Made by a program: the position numbers and the translations under genes. From Catenaria anguillulae PL171 (lineage: Eukaryota; Blastocladiomycota; Blastocladiomycetes; Blastocladiales; Catenariaceae), in the NCBI GenBank assembly GCA_002102555.1, contig MCFL01000354.1, positions 1-21,505 on the forward strand: a DNA stretch of 21,505 nt, given 5' to 3'. Of the stretch, positions 1 through 9,430 are shown in pieces. Each line of letters opens with the position of its first letter. Within the stretch, counting starts at the first letter, position 1. The notes beneath the pieces are model-generated. The model had not been told where the DNA came from. It saw nothing but the letters and a program-made list of their open reading frames with translations, and made no database searches.

Positions 1-636
1 GGCGTGTCGGGTCCAAAGGCGCGGCAAATGTCTCACACGCCACGCCGTTCATGATTCACCTTCTTCGTGCAGTCGGGCGATCCCCACGCCTCTCACACCT
101 GTAAATGGGACTCGCCGTTTCGACCTCGCCAGCCCATCACCCGTCAGTGGTCATGCCCACAATTCATCCCGAGAGATTACTTCTGTCCGAAACGCAAGCT
201 GCCGATGCCTCTGAGCCAAGCTTCCTCTGACGACGCTGCCTCATCGCATCGGTCCCGATCACTTCACTCAACGCTCATCATGTTCACGTCGTACATTTGC
301 GGTTGTCGACCTGGACTGTCTTGCGATATCTCCTGGCTTCTTTCAGATTGATTCTCGGCTCTCTTGAAAATCGAACTGGAACCTGCTCACAAAGATGTCG
401 ACTACCGATCCGCCGTTCAGTGTTTCTGAAAAGCGTTTCCATTGGTACAAGAGATACACAAACATTGATGGGTGGGTACTGACAATAGAATGAGACAAAA
501 CGGGCGGGGCATCAATTGTAACAAAGCGGGTGTTTGAATGGTGGAACTATAGACAAAAAGCGGACAACGTGGCATGATCATGATCTTCATGTCACCAACT
601 ATTTACCCAGCGGACTTCGAATCGATCACATTCTCC
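1..636. other. Left-edge intergenic region, no supported gene
   Basis: No reading frame here has an ATG start together with any recognisable domain or plausible composition. The open stretches at 67-351 and 297-482 look like chance frames in GC-rich DNA, and the first starts at a GTG. The right part is the 3' flank of the minus-strand repeat protein. No tRNA-like cloverleaf or mobile-element end was seen. Confidence 0.5.
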
Positions 637-1773
637 TCACACGAGCATCGTGCTCACCAACGGCTCCGCAAACGCCGACCCATCCACAACCGTGGTCGAA
701 TACCCGGCGCCATCCACCGTGTTTGTCAAGTTGGACGCGGCCGTCCACGACGCATCGCCCACTGGCAAGGCGTCGCCCGGGCCTGGGTATGGCAAAATGT
801 GCATCATGCCGTCGTCCTTGGGCGCAAACGCCAGCTGCGCTTGGAACGCGTCTTGGACTTGCTGCACAACGCCGCCATCGTCCATTTGGAAACGGCCACC
901 AAAGATGTTGGCAAACTGGTCCTGGAACGCAGACTGGTTCTGAATGATGGCCGAGTTGTCACCTGCGTTGGCAAATTGCGCTTGGTTGAGGTTTTGCGAC
1001 TGGGCAATCAGGTCGTTGACGTCCAGCATGGAACGGCCACCGGCATCGGCTTGCTGCGCTTGAACGGCGTCTTGGTTCTGAAGGATGGCCGAGTTGTCAC
1101 CGGCATTGGCAAACTGCACCTGCGCCAAATCCTGCGCCTGCGAAACGAGATCGCCGCCTGTCGGGTACCCGTGGCCATAGTGCAAGTCGGCAAACTGGGT
1201 CTGGAACGCGTCTTGCTGCTGCACCACAAGGGCGTCGTCACCGGCATTGGCAAATTGCACTTGGTCCAGATCTTGCGCTTGCTGAATCGCGTCGCCGGTC
1301 GAATCGTTCATGTTGCGGCCGCCGCCAATGTTGGCTTGTTGGTTTTGCACGGCGTTTTGGTTCTGCACCACGACCGAGTTGTCGCCCGCGTTGGCAAACT
1401 GAGCTTGCGTCAAGTCTTGCGCTTGGTTGATGGTATCGGGCCGCGAGCCGCCGTGCCCGTGCCCTTGGCCTTGCAGGTTGGCAAATTGGTTTTGGAACGC
1501 GTTCTGGTTTTGCACCACGAGCGAGTTGTCGCCGGCGTTGGCGAATTGGAATTGGTTGAGGTCTTGGTTTTGCGCGATGACGTCGTTGAAGTCGAGCATG
1601 GCACGGCCTCCAGCGTCGGCTTGCTGCGCTTGAATGGCGTCTTGGGCTTGCACGATGAACGAGTTGTCGCCTGCATTGGCAACCTGGACTTGGGCCAGGT
1701 CTTGCTGCTGGGCAATCACGTCGTCGGTCGGGAAGTAGGGGAGTGGGAAGAAGGTGGCGGCCGACGCAGACAT
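637..1773 (-). CDS. Gln/Asn-rich tandem-repeat protein, curlin-like in appearance, function unknown
   Basis: Single-exon gene of 378 residues starting at the ATG at 1773 and ending in TGA. I do not recognise the family. Residues 19-302 are six units of 46-50 residues, each built around QxQDLxQxQFANAGDNS followed by a second half QNQxAxQxQxAN and a glycine-rich linker; a degenerate seventh unit starts at 303. Odd units end in A[IV]QxQQA and even units in AFQxQFA, so the array is three A+B dimers. The repeats contain no Cys, Lys or Trp and are rich in Gln, Asn, Asp and Ala. There is no signal peptide or membrane segment at the N-terminus (MSASAATFFPLPYFP). The non-repetitive tail (about 323-378) is Gly/Ser/Thr/Val-rich. 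Regular Q-x-Q and N-x-G-D-N spacing resembles curlin or other beta-solenoid amyloid repeats, but that is resemblance only. The strong periodic coding pattern and ATG context support a real gene. Confidence 0.8.
   Translation of the reverse strand: MSASAATFFPLPYFPTDDVIAQQQDLAQVQVANAGDNSFIVQAQDAIQAQQADAGGRAMLDFNDVIAQNQDLNQFQFANAGDNSLVVQNQNAFQNQFANLQGQGHGHGGSRPDTINQAQDLTQAQFANAGDNSVVVQNQNAVQNQQANIGGGRNMNDSTGDAIQQAQDLDQVQFANAGDDALVVQQQDAFQTQFADLHYGHGYPTGGDLVSQAQDLAQVQFANAGDNSAILQNQDAVQAQQADAGGRSMLDVNDLIAQSQNLNQAQFANAGDNSAIIQNQSAFQDQFANIFGGRFQMDDGGVVQQVQDAFQAQLAFAPKDDGMMHILPYPGPGDALPVGDASWTAASNLTNTVDGAGYSTTVVDGSAFAEPLVSTMLV
868..1719 (-). repeat. Coding tandem array: six ~140-150 bp units arranged as three A+B dimers
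   Basis: Protein units at residues 19-64, 65-114, 115-162, 163-209, 210-255 and 256-302 correspond to DNA units of 138-150 bp. Units 1-2 and 5-6 are the most alike and share a GGR[AS]MLD[FV]ND linker, which suggests that a two-unit block was duplicated. The linkers of units 2, 3 and 4 differ in length and are His/Gly- or Asn-rich. Confidence 0.85.
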
Positions 1774-1880
1774 GATGGCGTTGGGATGAGTGGATGATGT
1801 TTGGAGTGTGGGAAAAGTCAGCGGCTATTGACGATGCAGAGACCAGAAGAATGGGATGGGATGGGATGGGAGGATGAGGT

Positions 1881-1891
1881 GGGTTTAAGTA
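1881..1891 (-). promoter_or_regulatory. Possible TATA-like element of the repeat-protein gene
   Basis: On the minus strand the sequence ACTTAAACC lies about 110 bp upstream of the ATG at 1773 and is followed by a pyrimidine-rich leader, the usual arrangement for a fungal core promoter. The match to TATAAA is weak. Confidence 0.3.
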
Positions 1892-2620
1892 GTCCCAGCT
1901 CGCCATGGGTCGCCTTTGCAGGTCAATGACGAGCCGGGAATGACGTCGACGGTGAGCATGACCGCAATGCTCTGGGATAGTGCGAATCAATTCGATTGCG
2001 GCCGTTCCAAACAGTGCACTGCGGCGCAATAGCAACAGGCAGTGTCCTGCAAGTGAGACATGATTGATTGCTCCTCACCGCTCCACAGAACAGAACGCGT
2101 GGATTCAAACCCGACGTCTCACTTTCTTATGGCTTGCAGCGGCGAGCGGGATGTACCTTGGGTGACGTTGGTCCTCAACTCACCGACCCTGTGTCCTTTG
2201 CCCGGTTCGCATTCATACTGTCTGCGGCCATCGCACAGCTCCTCTCTTAACACCACGTGATGGGAGGGTAAAGGCGACGAGATGGGAATGGCTTGCATCA
2301 AAGCACATGAAACGCCGACAAGTTGAGTGCGTATGAGATGGTATAGTAGTAAGCAGGGAGGGAGGGAAAGAGGAAGAACAAAACAGAAAAGGACTGGGAG
2401 TTGTAGGTCGTAGTAGGAACAGCTCGACGGATGGGGTGGCGGTGGGTAGTGGTGGATAACACAGAAAAACAGGGAGGAGGTAAACGCCAGTGGCAACAAA
2501 AGCAACGGGGTACAAGAGTTACGGAAAACGTGGGGTAAGTCAAGAAATGAAAGACGGAAAAGGGGATGGACAAGAGGCGCAGCTACAACATGCAGGGTGG
2601 GGATACGAAACGGAAAGAGG

Positions 2621-2639
2621 AAAAAAAAAAAAAAAAAAA
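2621..2639. repeat. A19 homopolymer
   Basis: Nineteen consecutive A on the plus strand, about 175 bp beyond the kinase stop codon, so it reads as a T tract on the kinase sense strand. No flanking duplication or retroposon body was seen, so it is recorded as a simple repeat. Confidence 0.9.
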
Positions 2640-2812
2640 CGAAAGCAAGGGGCAAAGGAAAACTCACCTCCGGCCTTCAACCCAATACCCAGAGCCTCGG
2701 CTCCATCCGAAACGATACTTGGTGCAAACGCCGCAATACAAGCAATCTACGCCCTGCTCGACTCGACATCGAACAAGGGACGACGTGGGTCGACCTGAAC
2801 GTGTCCACCTAC

Positions 2813-4854
2813 CTACCTGGAAAATGAACCCTCGCCATGATGCTCTGAAACCAGCCCAAGCGCGTTCTGGACATGCGCGGGATCCACGCCACCTGCTGCA
2901 GCGCCACTGGCCGTCAACGGGCGCAAGGGCTTGACGCCCTTCAACCACTTGCACTCTTGGACATCCTTGATGCCCCACCGCTTCTCAGGCTCCCTTCTGA
3001 GCAACCTGCTAATGACCGTCTTGACGGCCTCGGATAATGGCCGGCGATACGGCTTGGCAGGCAAAATGAGCGAGTCTTGGGCCGAGTCGTACGGCGTCGA
3101 CACGTTGAGCATCACGTACAGCACGACGCCCAAGGCCCAGCACTCTGCCTTTGCTGCGTCGTAACACAAGGCGCACGTGCCCGAGGTGTGGCGTGTGCAC
3201 GGCTTGCGCTCGGATTTGACGGCTTCGGGCGCGTTGTAGCACTCGGTGCCAAACGACCCGTGCTGTATCGAGTCGAGCGTCGTGGCAGAGCCAAAGTCGA
3301 TCAGTTTGATTTCGAGCCGGTCGTTGATGAGGATGTTTTCGTCCTTGAGGTCTAGATGGGACACACACGCAAACAAAGAAAGTGGTCAGTGACCCACGTC
3401 ATTCAAGGTTGAATCCGGGTGTGAGACAACATACCGCGATGACAAATGTTGTTGGCATGCAAATACGCCACCACGTCCACCAGCTGCGCAAACACCAACC
3501 TGGCGCGATCCTCACAAAACGGGCCAAACCGATCCAAACACTCAAACAAGTCGCGACTCGTCTTCCACAGCGGCAAAGGCGGCAACTCGAGCTCGTTCGA
3601 CAAGTAGCTGGCAAACGACTCGTGCACGGGTGAAGTGACTGCGGGCGATGCAAGCAGTGCCAGCTCGCCCCAAATGGCGGCCGATTCGGGCAGTGTGAGC
3701 GATGTGGATCCGCGGTGGGCAAGGGCCGGAGGGGCCATACCGGGCCCCATGGCGTTGGCAGGGGACAGCGCCGCGGCCAGGCTCGCCAAGCTCACAGAAC
3801 TCATGCTTCTGCTGCCAAGGCGCGGGCTCCCTGGAGCAGACATGGCATCGCCAAATCCGCGTTGCGGCGCCTCCGTATTCCATGCGTGATCGGCAACGCA
3901 CTCTGACCAGGCAACCAACGGGCCGGCAAGCTCGAGAATCAGGTAGTAGAAAGTCGCATCAGTGAAGTGTGCAATGTATCGGATGAGATTCGGATGCGAG
4001 AGCGTCGACAAGACGCGGATTTCCGTGGGCATTTCCTTGATGCGTGGCGATTGCGGAGTGAGTTCATAGTGCATGTCGAGAATGGGCGGCGGCGAGGATG
4101 TGTCGGACCCGCCTCCTCCGCCTCCAGCTCCGCCGCCACCGCCTGATGACGAGCTGGTGGATGAAGCCGACCCGCCGCTTCCACCGTGTCCACCGAGTCC
4201 TGCAAGCCCCGATGCCTCAAACGCTTGCCGGACTTGTTTGGCCATGCCGCGCGAGCGAAAGATAAACTTGACGGCCACAGGCATGCCTGCCTGTGGGTGG
4301 CCTGGTCGCAGAGTGCCACGCAACACGACGGCTTGCGAGCCAATGCCCAGTACTTCTTCGGTCAGGTCGACCGATGCGAGAAACTCTGGATGTAAAGCAG
4401 CACCAAAGAGATGCGAGCGGCCAGAGTATTGCATGGAAAACAGGGACGGCGTGCGTGGTGGGTGCATTGCAGTGAGAGTCGAGTAGGTGGAGCCTGGGGT
4501 GGCAGGGACGTGCGGCGGAGTGGTGGATGATGGGAGGAATCGACTCGAGGTCGAGTGGCCAGGGTTGGTTGCATTGGCGTTGGCGACGCCAACGTCGAGC
4601 GAGAGTGGGTGCCGGTTTAGGGAGAGCGAGTGTGCATGGGCGTGGGCGTGCATGTCTAGTGAGGATTCGGGGAGTGGGATGTGCATTGGGTGGACGGCAG
4701 CGCCCGTGGACGAGGGAATGACGTCGAGTTCCGAGGCGGGCGAGGCGACGACCAGGGTGCTGGTGCACGCCGCCGACGCCGAGCCCGAGGCCGGCGGGTG
4801 CGAGGATGCTGAGAAAGTGATTGGTGTGTCCATGGTATGTGTTGGAGAGTCCAT
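2813..4854 (-). CDS. Serine/threonine protein kinase, CAMK-like (PASK/Pim-type catalytic loop), with large inserts
   Basis: Two exons: 4854-3435 and 3351-2813, with an 83-bp intron (GTATGT...CTAG, 3434-3352) inside the catalytic loop; splicing restores HRDLKDEN. Predicted 652 residues from the first ATG (4854); the frame is open further upstream but only from a TTG. Visible kinase landmarks: nucleotide loop GIGSQAVV near 170-177 (third glycine replaced), VAVK lysine about 196, helix-C Glu about 278 (PTEIRVL), HRDLKDENILIND about 472-484, DFGSA about 492-496 and a YNAPEAV APE-type motif. All catalytic residues are present, so an active kinase is expected. A Ser/Gly-rich insert (about 210-258) separates the Lys and Glu regions, and a second insert (about 315-425) lies between the hinge region and the HRD lobe. 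The N-terminal 160 residues are Ser/Thr/Pro/His-rich and probably disordered. The DFGS plus KDEN pattern resembles PAS and Pim kinases; no PAS domain is visible. A 3' splice extension cannot be excluded because CAG/GTAGGT overlaps the stop. Confidence 0.85.
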
Positions 4855-6109
4855 TGTGAGTTTGCTGAGGGTGTATGAATCAATACGGGCAGTCGCTGTC
4901 GAAGAAGGGTATTGTTGCCGTTTGCCTAAGGGATGTACTTGCAAGTCAAGCCGCGAGTATGTACACGTGTGGTGTGGTGTGGAGCTGTGAGGGCTGGGAT
5001 TGGGCTATGTATATGTAGGGCAACAACAAGGGCTCGGGCTGCAGACGAGGCGCCAGAGGACTGCCGAGTGGAATCAAGTGAGTGTGTTGTCTCCTGTGGC
5101 GATTGCAGGCAGCCTGCGCTGAGGGTATTCTACAGCACGCAAGACACAATTGGTGCCCAGCGGAGACGTCGTTCGACACGCTCGCTCAGCGCTGCTGGTC
5201 AAGAAAGCCAAAAAGCGTGCTGAAGCACTGATAACAGGTTCCCGCAGGCCAACAGCAACGCAGGTCCAAAGCGCCAAAATGCGAGTGGAAATAAATAATC
5301 TCGGTCCAGTGGCAAGAGAGCTTGCGGATGATATCAGTGAAATGTTGACCCGGTTGATTGATTGTGCTTGCGACCGATGGTTCTGCTGGCGTAGCTGGAA
5401 GGGACAGGTCGATCCAAATGCGAAGCTCGAACGCAGTATGGCAGGGCGTGCTGCAACAGATGAGAAGGATGATCGGCGCCCGATTGCAACCACGAAAATG
5501 TTCGCAACCACGCAAAAAGGGAGCCTCAAATGTGTGGAAATGGTCAAATCGTCAAGAGAACGATTCACAATGAAGGCGAATGGGCGACAGTGAAATACTA
5601 CGTTAACCAGCGTGGATCGTCAGCGGTCGGATTGGCAAATGGGCAAAGCCCAGAGATGAGCTTGTGGAGTTGGGTCTTGCTTGGTTGGAACGCTGTTGTG
5701 GCCACACGAAGGCAAAGCATCGGCCAGCGTTGCGGAAAAGCAGCGAGGAATGTCGAGTTGGAAAGGGGCAATTGACAGGGTGGGTTGCGATCGATATTGG
5801 GATTGCAGCAAGTCACTCGGGAGTGAAGGGCTTATGCTTAAGGCAAGGTGTAATCCCGTCTTGGTGAATGGCAACAAAGTGCGTCCACAAATGTGTTTTC
5901 GGCTTCTAGAACAGCTCTAGAAGTCTTTGTAGAAGCGCGGCTCGGCCCTCCGATCCGACGTTTGCCGATGTGGTTATGTTTGCCAGCAGCCAACAGAGCC
6001 ATCATCACCGCGAAATCAATAAGGCGCCTGTCTGCTGCCCCATTTGCCTCCTCTAGCGAAATCCGCCACTGTTCAACGCACGCACTGCACTGCCCGCCCA
6101 CCACCCACC
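4855..6109. other. Divergent intergenic region between kinase and OSCP genes
   Basis: About 1.25 kb separating the start codons of two divergently transcribed genes, so it should hold both promoters. A TATA-like TATGTATATG at 5006-5015 (TATACATA on the minus strand) lies about 155 bp upstream of the kinase ATG. Open frames at 5150-5593 (+, TTG start) and 5074-5568 (-, GTG start) overlap each other and encode nothing recognisable, so no gene is called. Confidence 0.45.
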
Positions 6110-7078
6110 ATGAACTCGTTGCGCACTGGTCTCCCCAAGGTCTGTCATGTTTTCCGACCTGGGCCACCCACCATCTGTGCCTGTGTTGCCACCGGTTGCT
6201 TGCTGCACGCCAAGGCATGCCCACAGATGGATGGCATCTTCACCATAACGAATCTCCACTGACACCCGTGTCATTTATCCGTTATGTAGCTCGCTCGCGG
6301 CTTTGCCTCGGCCGCCGTCCAGGTACGCCAATCTGCAACACATGTTCGCCCGGCATCCTTTATCCGATCCAACCCGGCTAACTGCCCAACCATCTTCAAC
6401 CGCATATTTTTCTGGGATGAATTGAATCTCGATTAGGCTCCGATCCAAATGCACTCGCTCGAAGGCCGCTACGCCACTGCCCTCTTCACGGCGGCCTCCA
6501 AGGCCAAGTCATTGACTGCCGTCGAGACCGACTTGCGCGCCTTCAACGCTTCGCTGCACGCGGACGCCGAGTTCCGTGCCTTTATTGAGTCGCCCGTGGT
6601 GGACACAAAGTACAAGACGCAAGCCGTCAAGGCGGTTGCCGCCAAGAAGAACTTCAACGCCACCACGACCAACTTCTTCACCTTGTTGGCTGAAAACGGC
6701 CGCTTGGACATGTCGGTTGCCGTGCTCGAGTCGTTTGGTCAGCTCATGTCTGCGCACCGTGGCGAGATCCCCGTGGTGGTCACGTCGTCGCAGCCCTTGG
6801 ACACCAAGACGCTCAACAGGGTCCGCGATGCCTTGGCCAAGGGCGGCAAGTTCACGGCCAAGAACCAGACCTTGATTGTCTCCAACAAGGTCAACCCATC
6901 CATCTTGGGCGGCATGATTGTCGAGGTGGGCGATCAGACCATTGACATGTCCGTGTCATCCAAGATGGCCAAGATCGAGAAGGCTCTTGCCGGTGCGTTT
7001 TTTTTTTTGTTGACTTTTGGACTGGGATGCGCTGGATGCTCACGCCGTCTTGCTTTGCGTCTCGTAGAGTCTGTCTAA
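6110..7078 (+). CDS. ATP5: Mitochondrial F1Fo ATP synthase subunit 5 / OSCP (delta-family), nuclear-encoded
   Basis: OSCP links the F1 head to the peripheral stalk of mitochondrial ATP synthase. Four exons reconstruct cleanly: 6110-6139, 6290-6322, 6437-6992 and 7068-7078, with introns of 150, 114 and 75 bp (GTCTGT, GTACGC and GTGCGT donors; AG acceptors). The product is 209 residues, the usual size. Exons 1-2 encode an Arg/Ala/Ser targeting presequence (MNSLRTGLPK then LARGFASAAVQ). Exon 3 starts APIQMHSLEGRYATALFTAASK, the standard OSCP N-terminus, and carries the C-terminal signature ILGGMIVEVGDQTIDMSVSSK. The last intron sits four codons from the end; splicing gives KIEKALAESV, as in other OSCPs, rather than the hydrophobic read-through. 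The start has a CCACC context. An annotation starting at the ATG at 6449 would miss the presequence. Confidence 0.95.
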
Positions 7079-7723
7079 GGTCACAGCCATCTGTTCATTT
7101 TGGACCCCCCCCCTCACCGATGTTGAGGGCAATGTGTGCTGATTGTGCCCGTTTCTCTTTCTTTCGTTTCTTGTTTGTTGTGCATTGTCCCCACCACCCA
7201 CCCGCCATTTTCTTCTATATTGATGTTTGGTCCCTTGTTTTGTCGAATGTCGGGTTCCTTTCCGGCGACGGTTTCTGGCGGATGCGGCGATTGAAGTTGA
7301 AATTAAACTTGCCTGCCTAACTGCGTCCATTCGCGGCCAATGTATCTCACTATTACAATGTGGAAACAGAAGTATCAGCGGACGTCGGCCAATCGTGCAA
7401 AGCTGTGACAAGAAGGAGCTGAGATCGATGGCACTTGGACTTGCAAGTTGTCATATGACGATGGAAACGATCATGACGTCTCGTTGGATCGGATTTAAAT
7501 ACTGAACTAGACGGGCAACACCCGGCAATGCACTTCCAAGTCGCCCGGTCCGCGCAATCGCTTCAGACCCACTTTGCCCACCCCGATCCGCTATCCTCGG
7601 TCACTCTCTTCAGCCTGCTGCCCACCATCCGCTTCATCACCAGACGTCGCGTCCGTCCTCTCAGCCGGGAGCCTTCCGCCATTTCCGCAAGTCACTCTGC
7701 GACATTTACCTTCGCTTGACATC
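7079..7723. other. Intergenic region between OSCP and the Nur1-like gene
   Basis: The left part is the OSCP 3' flank, with a C9 run at about 7106-7114 and T-rich DNA. The right part should hold the promoter of the Nur1-like gene: a TGACGTC (half CRE/ATF-like) at 7474-7480 and an ATTTAAATA at 7493-7501, followed by a CT-rich leader up to the ATG. No credible gene is seen. Confidence 0.45.
7493..7501 (+). promoter_or_regulatory. TATA-like element (ATTTAAATA) upstream of the Nur1-like gene
   Basis: An isolated AT-rich ATTTAAATA in GC-rich surroundings, about 220 bp upstream of the ATG at 7724, with a TGACGTC site just before it and a pyrimidine-rich leader after it. Assignment as a core promoter rests on position only. 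Confidence 0.35.
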
Positions 7724-9430
7724 ATGTCAACCTCGCATCCGGCCACAGCCACGGCCGCGGCCGCGGGCGCCATGCCGGCATCGTCGCGCCCGTCCCTCTC
7801 GGGCTTCAACCCGCAAGCCAAACCCAACATCCGCCGACGCTCTACGTTCCAAAAAGTGACGGCCGCCCCGGGCGACTTTTGGCTCAAATGCATGGCGCGC
7901 TACGAGGAGCTCGAATGGGAGGCCATTCACTCTGCGTTTTCCGTCCCTGTTGGCATTGCTCTCAATGCCCTTTACCTGTTTTGCATTTCAGTCCGTTTCA
8001 TTGTGTCAGTACCAGTTACCTCGTCCACTCCCAGTGGGGGTCCCGTGCACGGCCTTGGCCCGTCACCAAACGCACCCGTTGGCCTCATCGATGCCCCCGC
8101 GTACGGTAGCTGGTTGCCCGTATCCTTGTCGCTATTTTCGCCAGTGGTCCCGTCAGTGGGGCCGCCAGGCACATCCAAGCCATGGACGGACGAGGTGCCT
8201 GGCCCCGCGGGCACGGAATCGTGGGCGCATTGGGCAGTCCGGACATTGGGCATTGATCGTGTCACACCTTACTTGATGGTGTTGTTGTGGGTTGTGGGCG
8301 TGTTAAACGCTGTGTACTTTTTTGCTCGTTCGCGCAAGTATCACTTGACAAAGATTGATGAGAAGGTGTGCATTCTTTTCCATTCGGTTCGTTGATGGGC
8401 GCTGACAAGTTGTACGTGCACAGAATCCGCCAAAGTCGCCAAACTTGAGACGTGTACCTGCTGGGCAAGCCGAGCCAGCGTGGGCAAACCGCACATTTGG
8501 CCGGCTCTTGTACGTGGTTGTTCTTGACCTTATCCACAATCTTGCAATGTCCATGTCTCACATCGTTCCGTTTGTTTCTGTCAGCTGGAACTTGGGCATT
8601 CGTCACGTTTATACCTGGATGCTCGCCAACGAGTACGGTACCGATATTCTCGAGCTGCATGCATGGGATCTTTCCGTTTTCCACAAGAATGTGTTCTGGT
8701 ATGTCCCCCTTGTGCATTGATGTAGTGTGTCTCGCTACGGCGCCAACGTGACTCACCCTGCGTGTTTGCATTTGAGCAGTCTCTTTTCCCCAATCCAGCT
8801 CTACATGCTCCACTTTATCCAATTCGACATCTACTCGTTCCCGCTCCTGGGCCTGCTTCCTGCCATGGTATGTTCTGCTTTTCACATTCCATATCCTCTC
8901 TCCCCTCTCCGAATGCTTTCAGCTCACTCAACTTGCTGATCGCACATATCCGCCAGCTGTACCTTCTCATCCGCCAGTACGACCAGCTCGTCAAAGACCG
9001 TGCCATCATTTCGGGCGCCATGTTCTACGAATACAATGTGCGCCTCGTCCACCCGCGCTTGTTTTACCAACGGGCCGACACGGCCGTAGGCGGCGACGAT
9101 CCGATTGACGAGGAGGACGAGGAGGAGGAGAGTCATTTGGACGCGGCAGGTGGGGTCGGGACAAGCACGGGCACCGGGGTGGGCGTGTTGGATCCATTGG
9201 CCACACCCATGCCAATGGCGCCACCGAGGCTCGGCACGTGGAATGGAAATGCGGGAGCGGCCGCAACAGGCGTGGCCGGGACGGCGACCAGCCCAATGCG
9301 GAGGGCACAGACGGATGTCGGTGTGGGACAGGGGCAGGGGCAGGAGGAGGTAGGAGAGGACAGGGTCAGGGCAAGCAGGTTGACCAATACGCCCAGTCGC
9401 CGGTCCAATCCGTTTCAACGGCGCAAGTGA
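7724..9430 (+). CDS. NUR1: Nur1-like nuclear rim protein (DUF2418 family), inner nuclear membrane
   Basis: Four exons: 7724-8365, 8424-8698, 8780-8867 and 8957-9430 (introns of 58, 81 and 89 bp with GTGTGC, GTATGT and GTATGT donors), giving 492 residues, close to the yeast Nur1 length. Family features in order: a basic N-terminus with RRRSTFQKV and GDFWLKCMARYEELEWEAI; a first membrane segment (VPVGIALNALYLFCIS); a Pro/Gly-rich presumed lumenal loop; a second segment (YLMVLLWVVGVLNAVYFFA) followed by YHLTKIDEKNPPKSPNLRRV; then the ELHAWD...FCLFSP stretch, a membrane hairpin, and KDRAIISGAMFYEYNVRLVHPR, which matches the C-terminal Nur1 signature. The FCLFSP motif forms only across the second splice junction, which supports the model. 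In yeast, Nur1 works with Heh1 and cohibin to tether rDNA to the nuclear envelope; that role here is inferred. The tail (from about 370) is acidic, then Gly/Thr/Gln-rich. A GTGAGT overlaps the stop codon, so a further 3' exon is possible. Confidence 0.85.

Larger units (their letters stand above)
1774..2812. other. Intergenic region between two minus-strand genes, with low-complexity tracts
   Basis: This stretch of about 1 kb holds the promoter of the repeat-protein gene (left) and the 3' flank of the kinase gene (right). It contains an ATGGG tandem at about 1853-1871, polypurine-rich DNA at 2350-2540 and an uninterrupted run of 19 A at 2621-2639. The minus-strand frame at 2119-2667 is just the polypyrimidine complement of this DNA and is not called as a gene. 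Confidence 0.5.

Noticed and set aside
574-1797. Long plus-strand open frame (407 codons) across the repeat-protein gene
   Set aside because: It is antisense to the Gln/Asn repeat array. The regular codon pattern of the repeats keeps the opposite frame free of stops, and the product has no recognisable features.
2099-2117. TTCAAAC motif resembling a tRNA T-loop
   Set aside because: The flanking bases do not pair as a T-stem, and no D-arm, anticodon arm or acceptor stem is found upstream.
2621-2639. A19 tract as the tail of a retroposed sequence
   Set aside because: No target-site duplication and no LINE/SINE-like body were seen beside it.
2119-2667. Minus-strand hydrophobic open frame of about 180 codons
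   Set aside because: It starts at GTG and reads through polypyrimidine DNA, including the T19 tract. Its Phe/Leu/Pro-rich composition is what such DNA gives by chance.
5074-5593. Overlapping open frames on both strands in the kinase/OSCP intergenic region
   Set aside because: They start at GTG or TTG, overlap each other and match nothing; no splice context or domain supports them.
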